DNA of 64,000 nt from Chryseobacterium sp. C-71 (GTDB lineage Bacteria > Bacteroidota > Bacteroidia > Flavobacteriales > Weeksellaceae). The translations under genes were made by a program, and so were the position numbers. Below are positions 34,360 to 44,730 of this stretch, piece by piece (the stretch's first letter is position 1; each line of letters starts with the position of its first letter). The stretch lies in contig NZ_CP087131.1 in the NCBI RefSeq assembly GCF_020911865.1, positions 744,001 to 808,000 on the forward strand. The letters are read 5' to 3'. Under the pieces are notes generated by a model. That model did no database searches, had not been told where the DNA came from, and saw nothing but the letters and a program-made list of their open reading frames with translations.

Positions 34360-36564
34360 TTAATTTGCAACGTCGCTAATGAATTTGATTCTCAGCATTC
34401 TCACTTCTTCGTCAGAAAGTTCATCACCAAACTCATCCAGCAAGACTTTCATGCTATCGCTTTCAGATTCTGTCATAAATTCCATGAATTCATCTACCAT
34501 ATCTTCATCAAAATTTTCTTCAATATAGTAATCGATATTCAATTTAGTACCCTGATAAACAATACGTTCCATTTCTTTCAACAAATCATTCATTGAGAGA
34601 TTTTTTGCTCTTGCAATATCTTCAAGATCAATTTTTTTATCTGTACTTTGAATGATGAAAACTTTGTGACTTGATTTATTCGCCACATTTTTCAAGACCA
34701 TATCCTGAGTACGTTCTATATTATTGTCCTCAACATATTTAGAGATGAAATCAGCGAATTCTTTACCATATTTCTTTGCTTTTCCTTCTCCGACACCGTA
34801 AACTTTTGCAATTTCTTCGAGAGTAATCGGGTATTGAACGGTCATATCTTCCAAACTCGGGTCCATAAAAACCGTGTAAGGAGGAATTCCATGTTTTTTG
34901 GCAACCTTTTTTCTGAGCTCTTTTAATAGAGCAAATAAATTCTGATCAAGACTTCCGTTCGCCTGCATTTGTACCTGATCGCTGTCTGCTTTGGTTTGTG
35001 ACAAATCAAACTCACGATCTTCGGCAATCAGGAAAGATTCTTTGAATTTTCCGTTAATAACTTCATGACCTTTAGGCGAGATTTTTAAAACACCGTACGT
35101 TTCTATATCTTTCAATAAAAAATTCTGTACTGTTGCCTGTCTTAAAATTGTTTTCCAATAATTGTCTTTTTCATCTTTTCCGAAGCCGAAAAACGAAGTT
35201 TGCTCAAGTTTATAAGACTTTGTAACAGCATTTTCTTTTCCGACGATTGCAGAAATCAAATCTTTTGACTTAAATTTTTCTTTGGTTGTATCAATCAATT
35301 CCAAGACTTTTTTCAAATCATTGGTTGCATCTTTTAATTTTGGAGGGTTTGATGCGTTATCACACATATTTGCACCTTCACCTGTGACTGGGTCAAAAAT
35401 TTCGCCAAAATAATACAATATATATTGTCTTCTGCTCATCGAAGTTTCAGCGTAACCTACCACTTCATTTAAAAGCTGTAATCCGATTTCTCTTTCGGAT
35501 ACAGGCTTTTGAGCCAAGAATTTTTCTAATTTTTCAATATCTTTTGGATCATAGAAAGCCAAGCAATGACCTTCTCCTCCATCACGACCTGCACGACCAG
35601 TTTCCTGATAATAGCTTTCCAGAGATTTCGGGAAATCATAGTGAATCACGAAACGAACATCCGGCTTATCAATTCCCATCCCAAATGCGATGGTTGCGAC
35701 AATAACATCAGCCTCTTCCATCAGGAATTTATCCTGATTCGTCACTCTTACTTTTTGGTCTAAACCAGCATGATAAGGAAGCGCATTAACTCCGTTAACC
35801 TGTAAAAGCTGGGCAAATTCCTCTACTTTTCTTCGGCTCAAACAGTATACAATTCCTGATTTTCCTTTGTGTTTATTGATAAACTTTACAATTTCTTTAT
35901 CAACATTTACTTTCGGGCGAACTTCATAATACAAATTAGCTCTGTTGAAACTTTCTTTAAAAACCAAAGCATCTGTCATTCCTAAAGTCTTCTGGATATC
36001 ATCCTGAACTTTTGGCGTTGCCGTTGCTGTAAGTGCAATAACCGGAACATCTGCAATCTTATCGATGATTGATTTTAAGTTTCTGTATTCGGGTCTGAAA
36101 TCGTGTCCCCATTCTGAAATACAGTGTGCTTCGTCAATCGCAACAAATGAGATCTTCACATCTCTGAAAAATTCCAGATAATCTTCTTTGATTAAAGATT
36201 CCGGAGCTACATATAATAGTTTGGTTTTCCCGCTTTTTATATCGTCAAAAACCTGTTTGGTCTGGGTTTTGTTAAGAGAAGAATTAAGAACATGGGCTAC
36301 TCCATTTTCAGATGAAAGACCGTTGACGGCATCCACCTGATTTTTCATTAAAGCAATCAATGGTGAAACCACAATAGCAGTTCCTTCTGAAATAAGGGCG
36401 GGAAGTTGATAACACAAAGATTTACCACCTCCTGTCGGCATCAAGACAAAAATGTCTTTGCCTTGCAACAGCTCTTCAATAATAAGTTCCTGCTGACCTT
36501 TGAAAGTAGAAAATCCGAAGTATTTCTTTAACTCGCCTGATAAATTGGCTTTTTTTGCGCTCAT
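34360..36564 (-). CDS. recQ: ATP-dependent DNA helicase RecQ
   Basis: 734 residues. Helicase motifs in order: [13 protein letters not shown] (motif 0), [12 protein letters not shown] (Walker A), [19 protein letters not shown] (DEAH and aromatic loop), ALTATAT (III), IVYCLSRR (IV), [17 protein letters not shown] (V) and [10 protein letters not shown] (VI). A winged helix and an HRDC domain follow. Odd: the zinc-binding segment reads [25 protein letters not shown], so only one of the four usual cysteines is present. The -7 box TAACTTTG lies at 36604-36597. Confidence 0.95.
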   Translation of the reverse strand: MSAKKANLSGELKKYFGFSTFKGQQELIIEELLQGKDIFVLMPTGGGKSLCYQLPALISEGTAIVVSPLIALMKNQVDAVNGLSSENGVAHVLNSSLNKTQTKQVFDDIKSGKTKLLYVAPESLIKEDYLEFFRDVKISFVAIDEAHCISEWGHDFRPEYRNLKSIIDKIADVPVIALTATATPKVQDDIQKTLGMTDALVFKESFNRANLYYEVRPKVNVDKEIVKFINKHKGKSGIVYCLSRRKVEEFAQLLQVNGVNALPYHAGLDQKVRVTNQDKFLMEEADVIVATIAFGMGIDKPDVRFVIHYDFPKSLESYYQETGRAGRDGGEGHCLAFYDPKDIEKLEKFLAQKPVSEREIGLQLLNEVVGYAETSMSRRQYILYYFGEIFDPVTGEGANMCDNASNPPKLKDATNDLKKVLELIDTTKEKFKSKDLISAIVGKENAVTKSYKLEQTSFFGFGKDEKDNYWKTILRQATVQNFLLKDIETYGVLKISPKGHEVINGKFKESFLIAEDREFDLSQTKADSDQVQMQANGSLDQNLFALLKELRKKVAKKHGIPPYTVFMDPSLEDMTVQYPITLEEIAKVYGVGEGKAKKYGKEFADFISKYVEDNNIERTQDMVLKNVANKSSHKVFIIQSTDKKIDLEDIARAKNLSMNDLLKEMERIVYQGTKLNIDYYIEENFDEDMVDEFMEFMTESESDSMKVLLDEFGDELSDEEVRMLRIKFISDVAN

Positions 36565-36596
36565 CTAATTTTGTATTGCTAAATTTGCATCTAACC

Positions 36597-36604
36597 CAAA
36601 GTTA
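36597..36604 (-). promoter_or_regulatory. -7 box of recQ
   Basis: Minus strand TAACTTTG (36604-36597), perfect TAnnTTTG, 32 bases before the ATG at 36564. No well-spaced -33 TTG. Confidence 0.45.
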
Positions 36605-36721
36605 TAACATTTTTACTGAAAATAAAAGTAAAGAGATTTATTAAAAATAAAACCAGCGTTAAATATTCTTAAATGATACGGTTTTACTTTAGCCTATTTA
36701 GATACAAATCATACCGGAAAA

Positions 36722-37681
36722 ATGGATACATCAAATATTATTTCAATCGCTAAGAGCACGTTAGCAATCGAAATTGCTGAATTAGAAAAATTAAAAAACA
36801 GAATCGACGAAGAGTTTGTAAAGGCCGTGGAAATCATTCATTCTGCAAAAGGTAAATTGATTGTCGTAGGGATTGGAAAATCTGCACATGTCGGGAATAA
36901 AATTGTTGCTACATTAAATTCTACAGGTACTCCTTCGCAGTTTTTACACGCTTCAGAAGCCATTCACGGTGATTTGGGAGTTATTCAGAAGCAGGATGTT
37001 GTGTTGTGCATTTCAAATTCCGGGAATTCACCGGAAATCATTAATCTTGTCGCTTATCTTAAAGACTATTCTTCTGCATTGATAGGAATGACGGGAAACA
37101 GAAAAAGTAAACTGGCAGAATATTCTGACGTAATTCTTGATACTCATGTTGATTTGGAAGCTTGTCCGAATAAATTGGCTCCAACAAGTTCTACCACCTT
37201 ACAAATGTCATTGGGAGATGCTTTGGCTATTTCTTTGATGGAATTAAATGATTTTAGAGAAAATGATTTTGCCAAATTTCATCCGGGTGGAAGTTTAGGT
37301 AAAAATCTAACGGCGAGAGTTGAACAGTTTGTTTCTTCACAAAAACCTCAGGTTACCGAAGAATCTTCAATCAGAGACGTGATTATTTCAATCAGCGCTT
37401 CGAGTCACGGAATCACTGTTGTAACCAGCGAAGAAAAAATTCTCGGAGTGATTACAGATGGAGATTTGCGAAGAATGTTGTTGAATGGAGACGATATTTC
37501 AAAAGTTTTAGCCAAAGATATCATGTCCGGAAATCCTAAGAGTATTGAAAAAGATGCTTTGGCAAAAGAAGCCATGAAAATTTTAAAAGACAACAATATC
37601 GGACAGCTGATAGTGACAGAAAACGGTCAGTATTTCGGGATTATTGACATTCATAAGCTGTTAGACGAGGGAATTAATTAG
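36722..37681 (+). CDS. kdsD: D-arabinose 5-phosphate isomerase (KpsF/GutQ type)
   Basis: 319 residues. A SIS domain (GIGKSAHVGNKIVATLNSTG, CISNSGNSPEI) is followed by HPGGSLGKNL, the signature of arabinose 5-phosphate isomerases, and by two CBS domains (about 205-260 and 270-319). It converts ribulose 5-phosphate into arabinose 5-phosphate, the first step to KDO for lipopolysaccharide. Divergent from recQ. Confidence 0.94.
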   Translation: MDTSNIISIAKSTLAIEIAELEKLKNRIDEEFVKAVEIIHSAKGKLIVVGIGKSAHVGNKIVATLNSTGTPSQFLHASEAIHGDLGVIQKQDVVLCISNSGNSPEIINLVAYLKDYSSALIGMTGNRKSKLAEYSDVILDTHVDLEACPNKLAPTSSTTLQMSLGDALAISLMELNDFRENDFAKFHPGGSLGKNLTARVEQFVSSQKPQVTEESSIRDVIISISASSHGITVVTSEEKILGVITDGDLRRMLLNGDDISKVLAKDIMSGNPKSIEKDALAKEAMKILKDNNIGQLIVTENGQYFGIIDIHKLLDEGIN

Positions 37682-37806
37682 GAAAAGGTTAAGATTTAAT
37701 TAAAGTGAAAATATTACAAAAGATAGATTAAAACAATGAATCTCAAATTTCCATCATCCAACTCCCCACTTTTTTTCATAAATTTGAAAACATTAAAAAA
37801 AATTCT

Positions 37807-38628
37807 GTGAGTGAAGGTAAAGACATGTCCTTTTTTGGACATATTGGTGAGCTGAGAGGTCATCTTATCCGTTCGATTATTGCTATTATTATTGCCGCTT
37901 TTGTAGTTGGTTTTAATATCAATTGGATTATGGATCATGTTTTTTTTGGACCAACAAGAAATGATTTTCCTACTTTTAAAGCAGTCAATCATTTTTCAAG
38001 ATTGATTTTGGGTGAAGACAGCATTACTTTACCTAAAGAATTTCCGGTGCGTGTGCAGAGATTGTATCAGCAGTTTAATGTGATGATGGCCGTTTCTATT
38101 TTTGGTGGTTTGGTCATCGGCTTCCCTTATATTGTTTGGGAATTGTGGAGATTTATAAGTCCTGCTTTGCATCCTAACGAGAGAAAAAATTCCATCTTTA
38201 TCATCAATTCTGTCTGGATTCTTTTCATGATGGGTGTTTTGTGTGGTTACTTTTTAATCTTGCCATTTGCGGTTAATTTCGGAGTTATTTTTAAGATCTC
38301 AGACATTATTATTCCGCTCTACGATTTGAGTGATTATACCACTTTGTTTTTACAAGTAGTTTTGGGAATGGGTGTTGTATTTCTTTTCCCTGTGCTGATT
38401 TACTTTTTAACGACGATTGGAATTCTAAACCCGGCTTTCATGAAAAAATACCGCAGACACGCGATTGTTCTGATTATGGTAGTTGCAGCAATCATTACTC
38501 CGGCAGATGTTTTGAGCATGATGATGGCGGCTTTACCGTTACTTTTCTTATATGAATTCAGTATTTTAATGTGTGCTTATACGTACAGAAAAGTGCAGAA
38601 AAGAGAAGCTAAATTACCGGTGGTTTAG
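37807..38628 (+). CDS. tatC: Sec-independent protein translocase TatC
   Basis: 273 residues with six membrane helices. GTG start chosen: it gives the usual N-terminal length before MSFFGHIGELRGHLIRS, in which the conserved Glu is present. RVQRLYQQFNVMMAVSIF and FGGLVIGFPYIVWELWRFISPALHPNE are typical. TatC binds twin-arginine signal peptides of folded proteins. No tatA or tatB gene is adjacent. A very strong terminator follows. Confidence 0.95.
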   Translation: MSEGKDMSFFGHIGELRGHLIRSIIAIIIAAFVVGFNINWIMDHVFFGPTRNDFPTFKAVNHFSRLILGEDSITLPKEFPVRVQRLYQQFNVMMAVSIFGGLVIGFPYIVWELWRFISPALHPNERKNSIFIINSVWILFMMGVLCGYFLILPFAVNFGVIFKISDIIIPLYDLSDYTTLFLQVVLGMGVVFLFPVLIYFLTTIGILNPAFMKKYRRHAIVLIMVVAAIITPADVLSMMMAALPLLFLYEFSILMCAYTYRKVQKREAKLPVV

Positions 38629-38666
38629 AAATAAGTTGAGGCTAAGGCTGAAATTAATAATATAGT

Positions 38667-38705
38667 AGCGGCGGAAAAATCAAAGATTTTTCCGCCGCTT
38701 TGTTT
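38667..38705 (+). terminator. strong terminator after tatC
   Basis: Perfect 15-bp stem AGCGGCGGAAAAATC / GATTTTTCCGCCGCT (38667-38681 / 38685-38699), loop AAA, then TTGTTTT. Confidence 0.9.
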
Positions 38706-38812
38706 TCATAATTGATCCAATCCAATTACTTTCAGAAACTTTTAATTTATCGTTTGCGAATATATAATTTAGAAATACTTAAATTTAAAGCTCATCATGT
38801 GATACTTTTGAA

Positions 38813-39367
38813 ATGAATAAATATTTAAGAGGTTGTTTAATTGCTTTAGCAGTATTGATATTGATTATCGGAATGCTTGTTGGATGGTTTTGGTGGTCAA
38901 TGGAAACCAGCCACGAAAGAGCGGAAGAAGACGGCATCAAATATTCGAAAGAATGTGATAGTATCACCACAATTACAGAAAAACCAACCATTATAGTGGG
39001 GCAATTTAGAAAAAATGAAATTGATCAATTAAAGTTTTATTTAATTCGAAATAATACGATTATCAAAGATACCATTCTCAAATATAAAGTCTCAGAACCC
39101 GACAATTATTTGAGTACGAACATCCCATTTGAAAACTTTAAAAAGTCAGACAGCATCATTTTAGAAACTAAAAATAACATTTATTTTACCATATCGGGTT
39201 TTCATCACTATGCTTACTTGCATTACGGAATGTTCGGTTATGTGGGAAGCCACGATTGCAGATTTGCTGACGGAAATTATATCGTCAATGGGAAAACAAG
39301 CAATGGAACCTTGTTGAAGACAGAGGGTAAAAGTGAAAAACCGTTGTCTCTTTTAAATAAAAATTAG
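38813..39367 (+). CDS. hypothetical single-TM protein
   Basis: 184 residues. One N-terminal anchor (CLIALAVLILIIGMLVGWFW, residues 8-27) precedes a soluble, presumably periplasmic, beta-rich domain with ITEKPTIIVGQFRKNEI and YLHYGMFGYVGSHDC. No family recognised. The gene stands alone between the tatC terminator and the M1 peptidase. Confidence 0.65.
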   Translation: MNKYLRGCLIALAVLILIIGMLVGWFWWSMETSHERAEEDGIKYSKECDSITTITEKPTIIVGQFRKNEIDQLKFYLIRNNTIIKDTILKYKVSEPDNYLSTNIPFENFKKSDSIILETKNNIYFTISGFHHYAYLHYGMFGYVGSHDCRFADGNYIVNGKTSNGTLLKTEGKSEKPLSLLNKN

Positions 39368-39481
39368 AGACTGTAAACTTAAAACAATCTTTTTTTTAGC
39401 TAAAAATTGAAAGTATTCATTAAAAATTCTTCACTTCCTGCATTTCTTTACACTTTTTTATTCAATTGATTTTAAATTTTA

Positions 39482-39489
39482 TATTTTTG
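39482..39489 (+). promoter_or_regulatory. -7 box of the M1 peptidase gene
   Basis: TATTTTTG, perfect TAnnTTTG, 22 bases before the ATG at 39512. Confidence 0.5.
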
Positions 39490-39511
39490 AAGACATCAAA
39501 TTTCACAACTT

Positions 39512-41140
39512 ATGTATAAACTCTCCTACTCGATTTTATTGGCTTCAGGATTGGCTTTTGGTCAATTTTTTGAGCAAAATAAAAAGTTCACCAAACAGGA
39601 TACTTTAAAAGGTTCAAATACAGAATTCAGGAATTTTTGGGATGTCAAAAAATATGAACTTTCTGTGGAGCCCGATTTTGAACAAAAAAGTATTAGAGGA
39701 AACAACAAAATCAGTTTTGAAATTCTAAAAGATGTCACCAATCCTGTTTTTCAGATTGACCTTCAAAAACCGATGAAAGCTGATAAAATCGATTGCAGTT
39801 TTCCAACGATTGACGGCTTTAAACGAGATGGAGATTTTATCTTCATTTCATCAAAGAAAAATTTCAAAAAGGGAGAAAAATTTACGATAGACATCACATA
39901 CTCCGGAAATCCTACGATTGCAAAAAATGCACCTTGGGATGGCGGCTGGGTTTTCACCAAAGACGAAAAAGGGAATCCTTGGATGAGCGTTGCAGATGAA
40001 GGAATTGGTGCCTCTGTATGGCTTCCCGTAAAAGATATCTGGAATGACGAGCCTGAAAACGGAATCGTGATGAAAATTATAACTCCATCAGATTTAGTAG
40101 GAATTGGAAACGGAAGATTGACTGATAAAAAAACAGAAAACGGAAAAAATATTTTCACATGGGAAGTTAAAAATCCTATTAACGCCTACTCTATCATTCC
40201 GAATATTGGTAAATATGTCAATTTCAAAGATTCTTATGCCGGAGAAAAAGGAAAACTAGATCTCGATTATTGGGTAATTGATTATAATTTGGATCGGGCA
40301 AAAAAACAGTTTCAGCAGGTAAAACCGATGTTAAAAGCCTTTGAACACTGGTTCGGGCCTTATCCTTTTTATGAAGATTCTTACAAATTGGTAGATTCTC
40401 CTTATTTGGGAATGGAACATCAGAGCAATATTGCCTACGGAAATCAATATGTGAACGGATATTTGGGTAATGATCTTTCCGGAACAGGCGTGGGATTGAA
40501 TTGGGATTATATCATCATTCACGAAAGTGGTCATGAATGGTTTGCCAATAATATCACTGCAAAAGATCAGGCAGACATGTGGATTCATGAGAGCTTTACG
40601 ATGTATTCTGAAGTTTTATTTACCGAAGATTATATGGATAAAAAATCTGCAGATATTTATGCTCAGGGAATTCAGAACAATATCGCCAACGACGTTCCGA
40701 TTATCGGAAAATACGGGGTACGAAATGAAGGAAGCGGTGATATGTACCCGAAAGGCGCAAGCATGATTCATACAATGCGACAAATCATGAATGATGATGT
40801 AAAATTCAGACAGATTTTGAGAGGTTTAAATAAAGATTTTTATCATCAAACGGTAACAACAGAGCAGATTGAAAAATACATCTCGGAGAAATCAGGAATT
40901 GATTTTTCTACAGTTTTTAACCAATATTTAAGAACCACAAAAGTTCCGGTTTTAGAGTATTCTCAAAATGACAAAGAGCTAAAATACCGTTTTACCAACG
41001 TAGTAAAAAATCTGAATCTTCCTGTAAGATTTGGTGAACAGACAATTTCTCCCACTGAGTCTTGGCAGAAAATTACACTTAAAAGTAGCCAGCCGGTTGA
41101 GTTTAATAAGAATTACTATTTGAGATATAAGAAGGTGTAG
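39512..41140 (+). CDS. secreted M1-family zinc aminopeptidase
   Basis: 542 residues with a signal peptide (YKLSYSILLASGLAFGQ). Residues 40-230 form the beta-sandwich of M1 enzymes. MEHQSNIAYGN stands for the GxMEN exopeptidase motif. The zinc site is HESGHEW (His337, Glu338, His341) with Glu360 in WIHESF as third ligand. It removes N-terminal residues from peptides, probably in the periplasm. Shorter than full M1 enzymes because the C-terminal helical domain is reduced. Confidence 0.92.
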   Translation: MYKLSYSILLASGLAFGQFFEQNKKFTKQDTLKGSNTEFRNFWDVKKYELSVEPDFEQKSIRGNNKISFEILKDVTNPVFQIDLQKPMKADKIDCSFPTIDGFKRDGDFIFISSKKNFKKGEKFTIDITYSGNPTIAKNAPWDGGWVFTKDEKGNPWMSVADEGIGASVWLPVKDIWNDEPENGIVMKIITPSDLVGIGNGRLTDKKTENGKNIFTWEVKNPINAYSIIPNIGKYVNFKDSYAGEKGKLDLDYWVIDYNLDRAKKQFQQVKPMLKAFEHWFGPYPFYEDSYKLVDSPYLGMEHQSNIAYGNQYVNGYLGNDLSGTGVGLNWDYIIIHESGHEWFANNITAKDQADMWIHESFTMYSEVLFTEDYMDKKSADIYAQGIQNNIANDVPIIGKYGVRNEGSGDMYPKGASMIHTMRQIMNDDVKFRQILRGLNKDFYHQTVTTEQIEKYISEKSGIDFSTVFNQYLRTTKVPVLEYSQNDKELKYRFTNVVKNLNLPVRFGEQTISPTESWQKITLKSSQPVEFNKNYYLRYKKV

Positions 41141-41168
41141 TGATAAATTTCAACAAGAAAAAAACAAT

Positions 41169-41794
41169 ATGAATATTGCTCAGCAAAAAGAAGTAGAATA
41201 TATTGAAAGCATAGATTCTAATTTTGTAGGAAGAAAAATTCAAAAAGTTTTTTATGAAGAAATCAACTACGAAATTGATTCTGAATTTTGGGAACATTCA
41301 CAAAACATTCATTCTATTGATATGAATGTAATATTTCTACTTGACAATGGTAAGTTATTGCAAATAAAATGGGATAATGAATTTCGTTGTTACGGAATTG
41401 GATTTGAAGAACTGTCTGAAATAAAAATTAGAGAAGGTTTAAAACTATTGATGTTACAGAAAATCAAAATTGGATTAATAAAATCAATAGAAAAATCTTT
41501 TCAGTTGAAGTTTATTGGGAAAAGATCGAAAGCCAGGAATATCGCTTATTTTTAACAATATACATCCCAAAAGGCAGAAAGAAAATTACTCGACTGCCAA
41601 TGACGTGGAGAATCAACATTCAAGAAGAAAGTCTTTGGATTTCAGCATTTGAAATAACAGAATCTGAAAACAATTATTATACAGCAGACCATTTGACTGT
41701 ATTGTTCAAAGAAGAAGATGTTGAAAAATATTCACTTATGGACGAATCTAAAATACAGAACCATATTAATGATAAATATATAAGCAAGATTTAA
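41169..41794 (+). pseudogene. hypothetical gene split by a one-base frameshift
   Basis: Two open pieces join to one protein of about 208 residues: the first reads from MNIAQQKEVEYIES to about EIKIREG, and the second, in the +1-shifted frame, reads TIDVTENQNWINKIN, KIFSVEVYWEKIESQEY, FLTIYIPKGRKKITRLP and then MTWRINIQEESLWISAFEI. The shift maps to the TTT at 41438-41440, where one extra T would restore the frame (GF-KTIDVTEN). The protein is unknown and cytosolic. Either a recent mutation or a sequencing error. Confidence 0.75.
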
Positions 41795-41874
41795 CAAAAA
41801 TTTATCTTTAATATTTTAGAATCTCTGTAACAAAACCAATTTTCTATCAACTACTTATCTATAAAATAAATCTA

Positions 41875-43731
41875 ATGAAAAAATTAGCACTTAGCTTAGG
41901 AATTCTTGCTGCAGCTTTCAGTAATGCGCAGTCAATTAAAACCAATATTGATTTGGTGAATGTGAAAGACGATAAAGTAGCAGTAACAATGGAATTTCCG
42001 AAAATGAAATCCGGAGATGTGAAATTTCATTTCCCTAAAACCGTTCCCGGAACATATTCTGTGGATGATTACGGAAGATTCATCGAAGGAATTAAATTTT
42101 TAGATAATAAAGGAAAAGAATTGGCTTTCACCAAAGTAAATGACAATACGTATTCACTAAAAAATGCTCAGGCATTAAGCAAAATTACGTATTTGGTGAA
42201 TGACAGTTTTGATGAAGAAAACGAAACAGAAAAGCATAAAGCGGTATTTTCGCCTTCAGGAACCGATATTGAAGCAGGAAAAATCTTCATGATCAATACC
42301 CACGGTTTTGTAGGATATATTGATAATATGCAGGATGTGCCTTATCAACTGGTGATTCAAAAACCTAATGATTTTTACGGAACGACCGCTCTTGTAGATC
42401 AGGATAAATCTGAGGCTACCGATACTTTTACTTTAGCAAATTACGCTAAGCTTACAGATTCTCCGTTAATGTACTCTAAGCCCGATTTTATAACGTTCAA
42501 TGCTGGCGGAATGGATTTGGTTTTAGGAGTTTATTCTCCGACCGGGAAGTACAAAGCAGCAGACTTTAAAGAAAATCTGGAAAAAATGGTGGTTGCTCAG
42601 AAGAAATTTTTGGGTGATATGAATACGAATAAAAAATATGCGATTATGCTCTATCTTGCAGGAACTGAAGGCCCGCAGATCAAAGGCTTTGGAGCGCTTG
42701 AACATCACGAATCTACGAGCGTTGTTCTTCACGAGATGATGCCTAAAGAAGCCATCGATGAAGCGATTGTGGATGTAGTTTCTCACGAGTTTTTCCATAC
42801 AGTGAATCCATTAAAAACGCATTCTGAAGAAATTCATTATTTCGATTATGCAGATCCGAAAATGTCTCAGCACCTTTGGATGTATGAAGGCGGAACTGAA
42901 TATTTTGCCAATTTGTTTCAGATTCAGGAAGGATTGATTACCAAAGATCAATTTCTTCAGAGAATGAGCGACAAAATCAAAAATTCTAAAAGCTATAATG
43001 ACACGATGCCGTTTACGGTGATGAGTAAAAATATTCTTCAGGATCAATATAAAGATCAGTACAGAAATGTGTACGAAAAAGGCACGCTTTTGACGATGTG
43101 TCTTGATATTGAACTGAGAAAACTATCCAACGGTGAAATGGGCTACCGTGATATGATCAGAAAATTATCTCAGAGATTTGGTGAAAACAAACCTTTCAAA
43201 GATGATAAGCTGATTGACGAGTTGGTAACCATCACAGGATTTCCTCAGGTAAAAGATTTTTACAATAAATACATCGCCGGAAGCCAGCCAACACCTTATG
43301 CAGAATATCTTAATATGGTTGGGGTAGAAATCAACAAGCAGGACACTCCGCCAATTTTCTGGATGATAAAAGATCCTAACCAAACTGGTTATAACGAAAA
43401 AAACAACACCTTTGTGTTTGACGAAAACTCAGCTTTGTCGCCATTCGCAAAAAGTATAGGATTTAAAATCACTGATGAGGTTTTTGCTTTGGACGGCAAA
43501 ACAATTAACATTCAAAACGTACAGGAGTTTATCAATTATTCTAAAACCATCAAAGACGGACAAAATGTAACGGTAACTGTTCTTAGAAAAAACGGTGATA
43601 AAACCGACAAAATTGATCTTAAAGGAAAAGCAGTTTTAGATAAAATGACTATCGAAACGCTTCAATTTAAAGCAAATCCTACTCCTGCCGAACTGAAACT
43701 TCAAAATCAGTGGATTACCGGTAAAAAGTAA
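41875..43731 (+). CDS. M61-family glycyl aminopeptidase with PDZ domain
   Basis: 618 residues with signal peptide (ALSLGILAAAFSNAQ). The zinc site is HEFFHTVNPLKTHSEEI (His304, Glu305, His308), and LWMYEGGTEYFANLF carries the third ligand Glu. M61 enzymes have an N-terminal beta domain, the protease domain and a C-terminal PDZ-like domain; the last 110 residues (GFKITDEVFALDGKTINNIQ region) fit the PDZ. Periplasmic peptide trimming is the known role. Confidence 0.9.
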   Translation: MKKLALSLGILAAAFSNAQSIKTNIDLVNVKDDKVAVTMEFPKMKSGDVKFHFPKTVPGTYSVDDYGRFIEGIKFLDNKGKELAFTKVNDNTYSLKNAQALSKITYLVNDSFDEENETEKHKAVFSPSGTDIEAGKIFMINTHGFVGYIDNMQDVPYQLVIQKPNDFYGTTALVDQDKSEATDTFTLANYAKLTDSPLMYSKPDFITFNAGGMDLVLGVYSPTGKYKAADFKENLEKMVVAQKKFLGDMNTNKKYAIMLYLAGTEGPQIKGFGALEHHESTSVVLHEMMPKEAIDEAIVDVVSHEFFHTVNPLKTHSEEIHYFDYADPKMSQHLWMYEGGTEYFANLFQIQEGLITKDQFLQRMSDKIKNSKSYNDTMPFTVMSKNILQDQYKDQYRNVYEKGTLLTMCLDIELRKLSNGEMGYRDMIRKLSQRFGENKPFKDDKLIDELVTITGFPQVKDFYNKYIAGSQPTPYAEYLNMVGVEINKQDTPPIFWMIKDPNQTGYNEKNNTFVFDENSALSPFAKSIGFKITDEVFALDGKTINIQNVQEFINYSKTIKDGQNVTVTVLRKNGDKTDKIDLKGKAVLDKMTIETLQFKANPTPAELKLQNQWITGKK

Positions 43732-43734
43732 ATA

Positions 43735-43770
43735 AAAAATGCGGTGACAATTTTCACCGCATTTATTTTT
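43735..43770. terminator. bidirectional terminator
   Basis: Stem AAATGCGGTGA / TCACCGCATTT (43737-43747 / 43754-43764) flanked by A and T runs, between the M61 gene and the convergent BlaI operon. Confidence 0.88.
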
Positions 43771-43832
43771 TTCAGTAACGTAGTTAAATTAACCTTCTAG
43801 ACAGTTGTTAACTTTCTAATTTGAAATACTTT

Positions 43833-44726
43833 CTATTTATATAAATCTGGTTCGATAGAATTATTATTCTTCTTAAGGCTTTCTTTGGTTCTTTTTTCGA
43901 CTTCTCTAAAAACCTGATTCGGGTCCGAAATTTCTCTTCCATCAGCTGTTTTTGATTTAAAGATAACTCGATTAGTTTCGCTGTTTTTCATCATCATTTC
44001 GCGCATATTCTTAGTGGGATCATTGAGGTAAGCTTTCCAAACTTTTTTAAACTGATTTTTGTTGGCTTCAATATCTTGTCCTGCACCAAACAACTGAATT
44101 CCCTGTGGAAGCTCCGGCTCAGCATTCTGTGTCGTTTGTACCGTTTTATTCCCGACCAAAGTCATTGAATGAGATCCTGTTTTATCTTCAATTTTTACGA
44201 TTAAACCAGGAAGCCCATAAAATTTGTAAGGTCCGTCCTGAAAAGGAATATCCGTAGAAAACCATGCTATCCATTCTCTTCCACCGTAACTGGTGGTAGC
44301 CTTCTGAGCATTATATTCTCCGACTTTCTGCTTGTCTGGAAGTATTTTCCATTCTGGTTTTTGATCTTCTGCAATTTTATAATTGTCGGAAGAGACCTTC
44401 AAAAAAAGAAATGTTTTAAAATCCGGATACTGTTTGGTAACTTTATACCCAACACTTCCCTGCTTATCCGTACGGTTGATAGTGAAATTTCCCGAACCTG
44501 CCTTTAATTGTCTTTCCAAATCGGCCTTCGATGTAGAATCTGCGATAAATTTATCCTGACTATAGTAGTTAGATCCGTTTTTGTCAATATCCAAAAGCAT
44601 CATTTCTTTTTTAATATCTGCTCTGTTGGTAGAATCTGGAATAAATTTGTATTCATAGTAAAAACGGTTTTGAGCAAAAATGCTGCATCCAATGATTAGA
44701 AATAATAGGGTGTGTATTTTTTTCAT
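43833..44726 (-). CDS. GLPGLI family protein (2nd copy)
   Basis: 297 residues from the ATG at 44726 (MKKIHTLLFLIIGCSIFAQ signal peptide). The family motif is GPYKFYGLPGLIVKIED, preceded by REWIAWFSTDIPFQDG. GLPGLI (TIGR01200) proteins are Bacteroidota-specific, exported and of unknown function. It is the last gene of the blaI operon, 4 bases after the other GLPGLI gene. The two copies share the whole mid-part and are clear paralogues. Confidence 0.9.
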   Translation of the reverse strand: MKKIHTLLFLIIGCSIFAQNRFYYEYKFIPDSTNRADIKKEMMLLDIDKNGSNYYSQDKFIADSTSKADLERQLKAGSGNFTINRTDKQGSVGYKVTKQYPDFKTFLFLKVSSDNYKIAEDQKPEWKILPDKQKVGEYNAQKATTSYGGREWIAWFSTDIPFQDGPYKFYGLPGLIVKIEDKTGSHSMTLVGNKTVQTTQNAEPELPQGIQLFGAGQDIEANKNQFKKVWKAYLNDPTKNMREMMMKNSETNRVIFKSKTADGREISDPNQVFREVEKRTKESLKKNNNSIEPDLYK

Positions 44727-44730
44727 TTTA

